DNA from: Symbiodinium natans
Lineage: Eukaryota > Sar > Dinophyceae > Suessiales > Symbiodiniaceae
Length of the DNA stretch: 56,908 nt
Reading direction: 5' to 3'
NCBI GenBank assembly: GCA_905221605.1
Contig: CAJNDS010002141.1
Coordinates: forward strand, 583,378-640,285
Shown here piece by piece: positions 29,961 through 40,300 of the stretch; the stretch's first letter is position 1, and each line of letters starts with the position of its first letter. Both the position numbers and the translations under genes were made by a program. The notes below the pieces were generated by a model. That model made no database searches. It saw only the letters and a list, made by a program, of their open reading frames with translations, and was not told the DNA's origin.

Positions 29961-30300
29961 TTACGGTTTAGGGTTTAGGGCACCGCGTTCTTGGGGGCTT
30001 TTGGGGGTTTGGGGGCTCAAGTTGAGCCCTAAACCCTAAACCCTAAACCCTAAACCCTAAGCCCTAAGCCCTAAGCCCTAAGCCCTAAGCCCTAAGCCCT
30101 AAGCCCTGATGTCCTTATTCCTGAACCCCCCCAACCCAACACTCCGAGCCTTTAGTCCCTGTCGTCTGCTTCGGGTTGTTTGCTGCCCCAGGTTAAGGGT
30201 TCAGGGTTCAGGGTTTAGGGTGTAGGGTTTAGGGTTTCGGGTTTAGGGTTTGGGGTTTAGGTTTTAGGGTTTAGGGTTTAGGGTTTAGGGTTTAGGGTTC

Positions 30301-30387
30301 GAGGAGCATCTGCTCTTTCGCTTGGTGCGGCGGTTCGAGTCCTTTCGTGACGAGGGGCACGCCTTGCACAGCAGGCTGGGTGCAGGG
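30301..30387 (+). CDS. Exon candidate
   Basis: EEHLLFRLVRRFESFRDEGH, then ALHSRLGAG, ending at G|GTAAACCCTAAA, where the array itself gives the GT. Strongly coding-like. Function unknown. Confidence 0.45.
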
Positions 30388-30429
30388 TAAACCCTAAACC
30401 CTAAACCCTAAACCCTAAACCCTAGGCCT

Positions 30430-30833
30430 GAGGCATGTTGGGACAGGGTTGAGGGACTGTCCATACAGTCTCTGAATCTAAATTTGTGCTTTATTATTCT
30501 ACTGTGACTATGTACATTGATTACATTAGTATTCCACATGTAGAATTCTGTTGTGGGGTGGAGCGGGGGGGTTCGCTAAGTCTGGGGTCTGGTAACTGGC
30601 ATCTCGCCCCAACCAGCGCAGTACTCGCAGCCTGGAAAAGCAGCAACAGCTCAGGGTTCGCCTAGGCCGTAACCCCCAAAATCCTAGGTAGGATAAGGGG
30701 GGGAGCCTTAAAAGGGAACCCCTTCTGAACCCTCTTGTGGCTCTCTTAAGCAGGGACCTTTTTCAGAGGGTCTTTATCCCCAAGGGTCCCCCTAATCCTA
30801 TCCCCTACAAAACCCGACACCTCGACCTTAAAT
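30430..30833. other. Unassigned segment with a weak hairpin
   Basis: AT-rich part (30470-30545), then a segment with imperfect inverted GGATAAGGGGGGG and CCCCCTAATCCTATCCCC (30690-30805). No gene seen. Confidence 0.4.
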
Positions 30834-30930
30834 GAAGACCTAGTGCAAGATGACTACCGATGGCAGGACATTGCAGACCTCCATCGAAACCATTTGAAAA
30901 TTGTACTTCATCATCGTAGGTACCACTAAA
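30834..30930 (+). CDS. Exon candidate
   Basis: EDLVQDDYRWQDIADLHRNH, then LKIVLHHRRYH and a stop. Function unknown. Confidence 0.4.
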
Positions 30931-31109
30931 CCCTTACGCAGAAACAAAAAACTGAAGTCCTATCGATCGCTCTCGGAACCCCAAAAAGGTTCGGCGACCT
31001 CCTTCGAAATGCGCGGTGTTTTTTGCTAGGCGGCCCCCTTATCCTAAACCCTCAACCCTAAACCCTAAACCCTAAACCTTAAACCCCAACCTGAACCTCC
31101 TGACCCTAG

Positions 31110-31155
31110 GCCTCAAGTTCCTTACGGGCTACGAGGATGGAAGGCAGCGAGTAAC
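31110..31155 (+). CDS. Short exon candidate
   Basis: LTLGLKFLTGYEDGRQR followed by GTAACCCTAAACC, a possible GT donor. Function unknown. Confidence 0.3.
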
Positions 31156-31177
31156 CCTAAACCCTACTAAGAACAAG

Positions 31178-31281
31178 GTTTAGGGTTTAGGGTTTAGGGT
31201 TTAGGGTTTAGGGTTTAGGGTTTAGGGTTTAGGGTTTAGGGTTTAGGGTTTAGGGTTTAGGGTTTAGGGTTTAGGGTTTAG
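31178..31281 (+). repeat. TTTAGGG array, about 15 units
   Basis: Perfect sense-orientation array between two exon candidates. Confidence 0.95.
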
Positions 31282-31285
31282 CGCA

Positions 31286-31375
31286 AACAGGTTCGAGAAG
31301 CAGAACCTCGCGGCCGTGAAGAAGAGCCTGTCTGCTCTTCGCCTGTGGCTGCACCGCAGGGAGGCAGCACGGGGG
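31286..31375 (+). CDS. Exon candidate, helical
   Basis: NRFEKQNLAAVKKSLSALRL, then WLHRREAARG. High GC at third positions, amphipathic. Function unknown. Confidence 0.45.
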
Positions 31376-31599
31376 GGTGCAAAACCCTAAGCCGCAAGGT
31401 TGGTAGGGTTTAGGGTTTAGGGTCTAGGGCTTAGGGCTGAGGGCTCAGGGTTTAGGGTTTAGGGTGAGCAGGGTTTAGGGTTTAGGGTCTCTTAGGGTTG
31501 GCCGTGACTTTTTGTTGGCCTAAACCCTAGACCTTATTCGCTAACCCTAAGCCCTAGACCCTATACCCTCAACCCCAAACCCCTAAACCGTCTGAGATT

Positions 31600-31998
31600 C
31601 AGATGTCGCAAAACAATCCGAAGGGTTTGAGATCGGTTCATGCGCCCCATCAGCAGCATGCCCATCTTCCGAGAGTTTAGGCCTAGAACCTACCGATGGA
31701 TGCCATTTTGACACAGGCCTGGGTTCAGGATAAGTGCCACTGTATTAGCCCTTCTGTCAGAGCTTGCATTGTCACGGTCCTCTCCGTCTTGATGACAACC
31801 TAGAAATGCGGATGCGCTGAGCGTGCTGTGCTGTTTCCCGAACCCGAAATGACTGGACAGTTTCATCGACATCCCAAACAAGTCGTTCAAAGGCTGTAAC
31901 CCACCAACAACACCTGCCAACATGTGACAACCCGCCATACGCATGCCCAGCCGAAGAACGAGGCCGTCCAAACCTAAAGGCCCTGGCAGTTTCACTGT
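31600..31998 (-). CDS. Possible minus-strand exon
   Basis: A 101-codon minus-strand open frame (31690-31995) containing MRMAGCHMLAGVVGGLQPLN. The segment has no telomere-type repeats. Plus-strand pieces are open too, so strand and coding status are unresolved. Confidence 0.25.
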
Positions 31999-32049
31999 TT
32001 AGGGTTTAGGGCTTAGGGCTTAGGGTTTAGGGTTTAGGGTTTAGGGGTA

Positions 32050-32420
32050 CGAGATCTTAAGCTGAGCTGCGGCTGAATCACCGTATCTCAGTGTCCTTTG
32101 TACCCGTTTTGGGTCCTGAGCTCCTCTTCAGGATGTTTGGGAATGAGTTTTATTTTTTGTGTACTACAATTCTAAGAAACAGCTAAACTTACAATTTTTG
32201 CTTGGGTTCCAAGATCTGTATAGTCCTTTCAGTTTAGACCCTGAAAATCTATGCATACCCCAAGCCCTATACCCTATACTACCCTATACCCTAAACCCCG
32301 GCCGGGTAGGCCCTTGGGATATTTTATATTTTCCCTTCTTGGGTGTAAGAGGAGTACATGTAGCAATGTTTTCACAGGGTTTTGAGGGCCATGCTAGCTA
32401 CATTCTACAGTGCTAAAGGA
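32050..32420. other. Dispersed elements, families K and L
   Basis: A family-K relative (about 32126-32214, with TTTTTGTGTACTACAATTCT and CCAAGATCTGTATAG) and a family-L motif (CCTTGGGATATTTTATATTT, 32312; relatives at 32739 and 52298). No gene seen. Confidence 0.5.
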
Positions 32421-32430
32421 CCCAAGCCTC

Positions 32431-32512
32431 GGCATGTTACTAGCAGTCCTTAATGGGGACTATGCTGGGGGGGGGGGGGGTTAAGGACTGTTAGTAGAAG
32501 GGGGAACATCCC
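32431..32512. mobile_element. Hairpin element, family F, short copy
   Basis: Inner arms CAGTCCTTAA and TTAAGGACTG with a G-run as loop and GGGGGAACATCCC at the right. About 82 bp. Confidence 0.7.
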
Positions 32513-32579
32513 AATTCTACAGGGCTAAGAGCCCTAAACCCTTAACCCTAAAGCCTAAACCGCTCATTCAAATCTCGAA

Positions 32580-32663
32580 GCCCTGAGCCGCGAGCGCAAG
32601 GTAGGTGCCGCCTGGCAAGTATCCCATCTTGGTGTGGAGGAGGGCCACTAGGCTATCATTAGG
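32580..32663 (+). CDS. Exon candidate
   Basis: RSPEPRAQGRCRLASIPSWC, then GGGPLGYH. Function unknown. Confidence 0.3.
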
Positions 32664-32959
32664 GTTTATGGTTTAGGGTTATCTCCTTTGGATTTAAGAT
32701 TTAGGGCTTTTGTTGGGAGGAGGTTTCTGGGTAGGACCTTGGGATAGTTTATATTTTCCCTTCCTGAGTTTAGGATATTCTTCAGCGGGAGTTAGGGCAA
32801 TCCTATTTTTTGGGTTTTGGGGGGTTCTCTAGACACCTACTAAAGAGTTCCTAGTTTTCAGTAGACTCACTTTCAGGGGGTTCTTGAACCTAAACCCCAA
32901 ACATTGTCCTAAACCCTAAACCCTTAAACCTAAACCCTTGTTGACTTTAAGAACTGCAG

Positions 32960-33050
32960 GCGAGGCGAGCCCACCGAGCATGTCCGGCGCGCTCGCGGCA
33001 GCGGAGCGACTATGTGAGCTCCTGACAGCTGTGGCCCAGGAGGTGTGGGA
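32960..33050 (+). CDS. Exon candidate, helical
   Basis: Acceptor AAGAACTGCAG|G, then EASPPSMSGALAAAERLCEL and LTAVAQE. It could also be an N-terminal exon starting at MSGALAAAER. Pairs well with the next island. Confidence 0.45.
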
Positions 33051-33084
33051 TTTGGGGTTTGGGGTTTCGGGTTTAGGGCTAGGG

Positions 33085-33205
33085 TTTAGGGTTTAGGGTT
33101 TAGGGTTTAGGGCTTAGGGCTTAGGGTTTAGAGCTTAGGGCTTAGGGCTTAGGGCTTAGGGCTTAGGGCTTAGGGCTTGGGGTTTGGGGTTTGGGGTTTG
33201 GGGTT
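33085..33205 (+). repeat. TTTAGGG, TTTAGGGC-type and TTTGGGG variant array
   Basis: Homogeneous blocks of TTAGGGC and then TTTGGGG inside one array. Confidence 0.9.
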
Positions 33206-33219
33206 TGGGGTCTAGGGGG

Positions 33220-33282
33220 GCCGAAGAAACTTCTGCTCTCATTGCCAAATTGCTGGATGCGCTGCAGAGTAGGGTCCAATGA
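33220..33282 (+). CDS. Exon candidate ending in TGA
   Basis: AEETSALIAKLLDALQSRVQ and a stop. Helical, may follow the exon at 32960 and end that gene. Confidence 0.4.
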   Translation, partial: AEETSALIAKLLDALQSRVQ

Positions 33283-33441
33283 TCGCCCGACGCCCTAACT
33301 CCTACGCCCTAGAACCTCGTCGCCAAGCCCTGAACCCCAAACCCTCCTAAACCCTAAACCCTAAATCCTAAACCCTAAACCCTAAATCTCAAACCTCTGA
33401 AGCCTTGGCTTGGCTCCCAAAAAGCGCCACCCAAAACGCGC

Positions 33442-33525
33442 CCTGCCAGGTTTCGCAGTGGAAGTCGGGGCTGGAGTCTTGCCGATACCTGCTCCCTGGA
33501 TGTCCCTGTGGTGCCCTTTTGGGTT
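33442..33525 (+). CDS. Exon candidate, Cys-rich
   Basis: PCQVSQWKSGLESCRYLLPG, then CPCGALL. Function unknown. Confidence 0.35.
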
Positions 33526-33640
33526 TAGGGTTTAGGGTTTACGGTTTACTGTTTACGGTTTACGGTTCACGGTTTGGGGTTTAGGGTTTAGGGTTTAGGG
33601 TTTAGGGTTTAGGGTTTAGGGTTTAGGGTTTCGGGGCTGC

Positions 33641-33721
33641 CTTGTCAAGCAACCAACTTCCCAAAAAGGTACTTGACAGAAAATGGTTTCTGGGCTCCAA
33701 ATGCCATGGATGCCCGGTAGA
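33641..33721 (+). CDS. Exon candidate ending in TAG
   Basis: CQATNFPKRYLTENGFWAPN, then AMDAR and a stop. Function unknown. Confidence 0.35.
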
Positions 33722-34010
33722 TGGGCCCTATTTGTTTTCCTTTGTCCAAGGGCCTAAAGCTCCTAGGGTTTGCGGTCCCTAAGCCCTAAATCCTACACGT
33801 TGTTTCATTGAGGCTTAGGGTTTGTCAACAACCCAACCCTAAACCCCACATTACAAACCCCAAAACCGTAAGCCCTAAACCCTACGCCCTAAACCCTAAG
33901 CCCTAAACGCTAAGCCCTAAACCCTAAGCCCTAAACGCTAAGCCCTAAACCCTAAACCCTAAACCCTAAACCCTAACCCCTAAACCCTAAACCCTAAACC
34001 CCATAGGCTG
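33722..34010. repeat. CCCTAAA-type array region
   Basis: Many CCCTAAA, CCCTAAG and CGCTAAG units; no gene seen. Confidence 0.8.
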
Positions 34011-34016
34011 ACTAGG

Positions 34017-34098
34017 CAGCCCAGGCCCACCAGCGCTACCAAGCTGCCAGAGGCCCCGCGAGCCGTGCCAGCGCAGGTTGCCGAGCCATGCCGCAAGT
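34017..34098 (+). CDS. Exon candidate, Pro/Ala-rich
   Basis: QPRPTSATKLPEAPRAVPAQ, then VAEPCRK, then TTTAGGG. Could be an N-terminal extension of the transporter downstream. Confidence 0.35.
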
Positions 34099-34328
34099 TT
34101 AGGGTTTAGGGTTTAGGGTTTAGGGTTTAGGGTTTAGGGTTTAGGGGTTAGGGGTTAGGGGTTAGGGGTTAGGGTTCAGGGCTTAGGCTTTAGGGTCAAA
34201 AAGCCGTGAGGTTTTCGAGGTTTGTGGCTTTGTGGTTGGTTTTGTATGTGGTTGAGAATGTTGTTGGGCTATTGGGCAGGCTTTTTTTTTTCTTTTGGGG
34301 GGGGGGGGGGGGGGGGTGTCGCTTGCAG

Positions 34329-37300
34329 TGCTTGAAGTCCTGGCAGCTATTTGGCTTACCAGGCTCTGCGCAAGCTCTGCGCAAGCACGCAGGTTTGTGG
34401 AGCACCAGCCTGTTGCGACAAGCATGGCAATACCTTTTTGGCTCCCGGCGGCTTTGCAGTTCTTTTCCTGTGCTGCGGTGAGCTGTGTTCTCAGGTTCAA
34501 CCTTGTGTACTGGCATCTTGGGATTTTAGGGAACAATATTTCATGCTTGGGTACTATAATTCCTAAGAAGTTCCTAAAATGATGAGCTTTGCTATGGCTC
34601 CAAGATCAGTATAGGCATCATTTGGGCTATCATGGCGTGTGGGCGGCAGCGCTGAGTGTGGCGAGCTTAACGGGGCTGTTCTGTGGATCTCTGTTCTGGG
34701 GAGCCGTGGCTGACTATGTCGGAAACATCAAAGGGGTGCTTTCGGTGGCTTGGTAGCTGAGTGAGTACACTTTACACTTCTTGGGCTACTATAACCCCCG
34801 ACAGAACTGAAAGTGTGTACTTTTTTTCTCAGCAACTGAGGTGGCCCATGCCCTCGCCATGATCTGCGTGCCATTCAACGTGATGCCTTCCATCGCAAGC
34901 TCTTATCCACTCCTTGCGTGTCTCACCGTGCTGGTCTCCTTCCTGCTGGCAGCGGATACCGGATTGGTAGACACAATCTGCTTAGCCGCTGCGGACGCGC
35001 AGGGTGACTATGGAGACTTGGGTAGCCCAGTGGTACCCTTTTTCCTTTTTTTTGGGGGCTTCAAGGTTCCCTTATAAATTAACCAAAACCAAAAAAGGGT
35101 GCCCTTAATCTGTTAGGGCTACTGGGGTACCAAGGAGAGATGCGCTCCTGGAGTTGCATCGGCTGTGGGCTGATTTGCGTCGTGGTGGGAGCCGGCCTTG
35201 CCCTCACGGGCCCATGGATGCTTGGTAAACCCTAAACCCTAAACCCTAAACCCTAAACCCTAAACCCTAAAGCCTAAACCCTAAACCCTAAACCCTAAAC
35301 CCTAAACCCTTACTGGGCTACCAAGGATGATCTACTCCACCTTTGTGGTGCTGCAAGTCCCTTTGTTGATCATGCTTCTCTTCTTCTTGCCGAGCCCGCG
35401 TTTGAGCAGCTTAGTCGCTGAATGAGTACACTTCACACCTTTTTTGGGATACGAGAATCTACAGAACTGAAAGTGTACACTTTTGTGGGGCTCATGAACT
35501 CAGCAACTAAGGCAGAGAAGTGGCCCAGAAGAGAGAAGTGAAGATCATGGAGTGCCTCACGGGGAATAAAACCTCCATCTCGGAGGTCTTCTTGTACCTG
35601 GGACCCTCTTTACCTACATCTTTATATGGGTTGCTACCTACTAGTTCATGAAGGGTAGTAAACCCGAAACCTTAAACCCGAAACCCTACACCCTAAACCC
35701 TAGGAAACTGTAGGTAAGTAGAGCCCCAGGTATGGGCTGTGCCTGTCCCTGATCGAGATTTTCGGGCCGGTTTATTACATCAAGTTCCTTGGTCATAGTT
35801 GGGTGACATTCTACATGTTTAAGGGTTTAGGGTTTGGGTTTTAGGTTTTAGGGTTTAGGGTTTAGGGTTTAGGGATTAGGGTTTCGGGTTTAGGGAATAA
35901 AAAGAACTAGGTTCCTGGGCACCTCCAGCTTCACGTTCGGTGCCGCGGTGCTGATCATGTGCTTGGCAGAGACTTGGCTAGAGGGTTTAGGGTTTAGGGT
36001 TTAGGGTTTAGGGTGAGGGTTTAGGGTTTAGGGTTTAGGGTAATCCGAGCATCTGTTTAATGGTCCCCCCCCCCCACCGCAATAAGGAAGGCAGGGTTCC
36101 GCAATAATTGGACCATGGCCCTGCATTGATTCTCTATTAAAAACAATAGGCTGTAGATCCCTGAGGTGCTGTAGCTTCGCATCTCCGCAAGCAAAACAAG
36201 AAGCCTGCCGACAGATTTTTGAACCCCCCCCAAAATAAGTTCTTTAAATGTAGTCTTCCGGCGGGCTTCCGGCCGAAAAACAATTCTTTAAATGTGGGGG
36301 TATTAATTAAACAGATGCTCGGATTAGAAAGATTGTCCAGGCACCTGCGCAGGAACGACCACCAAACCCCCATGCTGCCGCCATCAGGGGGGGAGGGGGG
36401 AGGGGGGGCGGGGAGAACGGGGGGAGGGCGGGGAGGGAGAGGGGAGAATGGGGGGAGGGAGCGGGGAGAGAGAGGGGGAGAGAGGGGGGTAACGTGGGAC
36501 CCCTAAACCCTAAACCCTAAACTCTAAACCCTAAACCCTAAACCCCTAAACCCTAAACCCTAAACCCACCTTTCAAAGAAATCGATAACGTGAAGGAGAT
36601 CGTCGTCTTCCGGTTCATCGCGCGTGCTCTTCGGGATCTTCACGCCTCGTGGGCGTGGGTCCGCGACGCATGCTACGCCTCTCACCCTGCGGTTCTGGCT
36701 CGCGTACGTGTTTGCAGGAACCCTAAACCCGAAACCCTAAACCCTAAACCCTAAACCCTCACCCTAAACCCTAAACCCACTATACGTCCGAGACGTCTTA
36801 TGACCTTCAGCGCTTTAGTGACCCAAATATAAGTCCCTGGAACGAGCCTGTACGCGTTAGGGTTTAAGGTGTAGGGTTTAGGGTTTAGGGTTTTTAGGGT
36901 TTGGGGTTTAGGGTTTAAGGTTTTGGGTTTAGAGTTTAGGGTTTAGGGTTTAGGGTTTTGGGGCTTCAGGACGCTATACCCTAAACCCTACACTCTGCAC
37001 ACCAAAACCCTAAACCCTACAAAGGGCCAATGGTTTTCTAACTTTTGAGCCCCCTTCTTGGAGTCGAGCCCACTACCAGTTCAGCCTCTAGACCCTCAAC
37101 CAGCCTGACCTGCCAACCTTGTAGGGTTTAGGGTTTAGGGTTTGGGGTTTGGGGTTTGGGGTTTGGGGTTTAGGGTTTAGGGTTTAGGGTTTAGGGTTCA
37201 GGGGCTAAGCATGCACAGCCAAACCCTAAGCCTACGCCCTAGAGACCCCCTGAACCCCAAGCAGCTGGAGCTCTGGGACGAACACAAGGATCTAAACCCT

Positions 37301-40300
37301 AAACCCTAAACCCTAAACCCTAAACCCTAAACCCTAAACCCTAAACCCTAAACCCTAAACCCTAAACCCTAAACCCTAAACCCTAAACCCTAAACCCTAA
37401 ACCCTAAACCCTAAACCCTAAACCCTAAACCCTAAACCCTAAACCCTAAACCCTAAACCCTAAACCCTAAACCCTAAACCCTAAACCCTAAACCCTAAAC
37501 CCTAAACCCTAAACCCTAAACCCTAAACCCTAAACCCTAAACCCTAAACCCTAGACCCTAAACCCTAAACCCTAAACCCTAAGGCTCTGCTGGCGCTGCG
37601 CTGCCTTGGATACTGCCTCGTGCCTGCGTCCATGCCCTGGGCAGCCCTGGCTTTGGAAGCTTTGGTAGCCTAAACCCTAAACCCTAAACCCTTGTACCCT
37701 TTTTTGTTGGTCCTGGGCTCCCTTGTTAAAGGAACCAACCCAAAAGAGGGTGCCCTTATCATAACTATGGGGCTTTACGAAAATAGGGGGACCCCTAAAA
37801 TAGACCCCAAAATAGTAGGATCGCCTCATAACAAATACCCCAATAAGGTACCCCTAAAATCGTAAACCCCCATATGGCCCCCTAAACCCTATACCCTAAA
37901 CCCGAAACCCTAAAACCCTAAACCCTAAACCCTAAACGACCAAGGAAGTGCTCCATGGCTTCAACTTCGCAGCCATGTGGTACATCACCGTAAAGAGGGC
38001 CGACACTTGGGTGCTGAGTTGGCAACCTTTACCCTTTTGGGGTACTGTAAGCCTAAACCCTAAACCCTAAACCCTAAACCCTAAACCCTAAACCCTAAAC
38101 CCTAAACCCTAAACCCTAAACCCTAAACCCTCTTGTTTCCCCTCTAAAGAGCTCAGCCACCAAGGACACCCTGGCACCTCCGGGCGCCCAGGCCACGATG
38201 CAACTCGGTTTAGGGTTTAGGGTTTAGGGTTTAGGTTTTAGCGTGTAGGGTTTAGTCAGCCAAGGCAATCTCTCACAAGTGGAACCTACTTCTTCTTGTC
38301 GATGGGCGTGGGCTCAATGGTGTCTTGCTGTTGGTTTAGGGTTTAGGGTGTAAGGTTTAGGGTTTAGGGTTTAGGGTTAGGGTTTAGTCTAGGGTCTAGG
38401 GTTTAGGGTTTAGGGTTCGGGTTTAGGGTTTAGGGTTAGTAGGGAATGAGGGAATGAGGGTACCCTTATGTCCCCCCATATATACCCTTCAAGGGATCAT
38501 GGCTTATTTCAGGCAATGGCCTCTTTATGAAGGGGTAACTGTCAAAATGGCCCGTAACAGAAACAGATTTGGGAAGAGATTCCGTAAATATTTTTAGGGT
38601 TCAGGAAATTGGGACCCGCGCAGGCCCGTGACAGAAACAGATTTGGGAAGAGATTCCGTAAATATTTTCAGGGTTCAGGGTTTAGGAACCCGGCCAAAGC
38701 TGAAAGAGGCCACCTGCCACAACCACCCCCCAAGCGCATGTTTGAGTAGGGGCCAAAGCTGAAAGAGGCCACCTGCCACAAGTGGTCTTTCGCCCAAAGT
38801 CCTGTACCTAAAGAGGACACCCCCCCTGAATGTCCAAAGCACATGTTTGAGTAGGGGGGGCCAAAGCTGAAAGAGGCCACCTGCCACAAGTGGGCTTTCG
38901 CCCACAGTCCTGTACCTAAAGAGGCCACCCCCCCTGAATGTCCCAAGCACATGTTTGAGTAGGGGGGGCCAAAGCTGAAAGAGGCCACCTGCCACAAGTG
39001 GGCTTTCGCCCACAGTCCTGTAACTAAAGAGGCCACCCCCCCTGGCCTCTTTATGAAGGGGTGACTGTCAAAATGGCCCGTAACAGTAACAGATTTGGGA
39101 AGAGATTTGGGAAGAGATTCCGTAAATATGTTGTTTTTGAGTGTGGACATTGAAGAGGGCTGGCCTCTGTAGTTACAGGGCTTTGGGCAAAACCCAGCTG
39201 TGGCGGGTGGCCTCTTTCAGTTTTGGCCCCTTTTGTTCAAATACATGTTTTGGACATTCAAGGGGGGTGGCCTGTTTAGCTACATGACTTTGGGCGAAAG
39301 CCCAGTTGTGGCGGGTGGCCTCTTTCAGCTTTGGCCCCTTTTGCTCAAATATGTGTTTTGGACATTGAGGCCGGGCAACACATTTCCTAAAGTAGTTAGT
39401 GTCGTTTTGGTGACCAGAGCCGGGCGACACATTTCCTACAGTAGTTAGTTGTTTTAGTGGCCAAAACCGGGCGACACATTTCCTAAACTAGTTAGTCGTT
39501 TCTGTGGCCAAAGCCGGGCGACACATTTCCTAAAGTAGTTAGTCGTTTTAGTGGCCAAAACCGGGCGACACAATTCCTAAAGTAGTTAATCGTTTTAGTG
39601 GCCAAAGCCGGGCGACACATTTCCTACAGTAGTTAGTGTCGTGTTAGTGACCAAAGCCGGGCGACACTTTTTTCCTAAATTAGTTAGTAGTTTTTGAGAC
39701 CAAAACCGGGCGACACATTTCCTAACTAGTTCGTCGTTTTAGTGACCAAAACCGGGCGACACATGTCCTAAAGTAGTTAGTCGTTTTGGTGACCAAAACC
39801 GGGCGTCACATGTCCTAAAGTAGTTAGTCGCTTTAGTGACCAAAGCCGGGCGACACATTTCCTAAAGTAGTTAGTCGTTTTAGTTTTTGCCGGGGCGCAA
39901 TCATACATAGGCCGTGCAAGAAACTCAAGTTGGGGGTTTAGGGTTTTGGGGTTTCACAGGGTTCGGGCCAAAGCCCGACACAAAACACCCTAACCCCCAA
40001 AACCATAAGGGTTTCGGATTTAGGTTTAGTTTAGGGTTTAGGCTGGGTGTTTTAGGGTTTGGCTTTAGGGTTTTGAAGATTAGGGTTGTATTCATTTCAG
40101 AGGCCATGAAAGAGGAGGCCCTGGAACAGTTCTAGTCTGTTCCGGGTACCGTCAAAATGTGCAAAACAACATGCCCTGGAACAGTTCTAGTCTGTTCCGG
40201 AGCAGAAAACCAGGCCCCGGAACAGTTCCAGAACAGTTCCGGAACAGTTCCGCTTTGTTTCGGGATTTTGCCCCAAAAACGTACGCCCTGGAACTGTTCT

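Noticed and set aside
30331-30341. tRNA gene (GGTTCGAGTCC matches a B box)
   Set aside because: No acceptor stem, A box or anticodon arm around it, and it lies inside a well-formed exon candidate.
34295-34582. Single continuous exon reading on past 34512
   Set aside because: The frame stays open into the family-K element, but the TSD GCATC and family alignment place the exon end at 34512.
38668-39150. 160-codon minus-strand protein with repeats
   Set aside because: It is the translation of the 112-bp tandem repeat; copy-to-copy changes show no coding pattern.
39371-39896. CRISPR array
   Set aside because: The units are contiguous 47-bp tandem repeats with no unique spacers, and the genome is eukaryotic.
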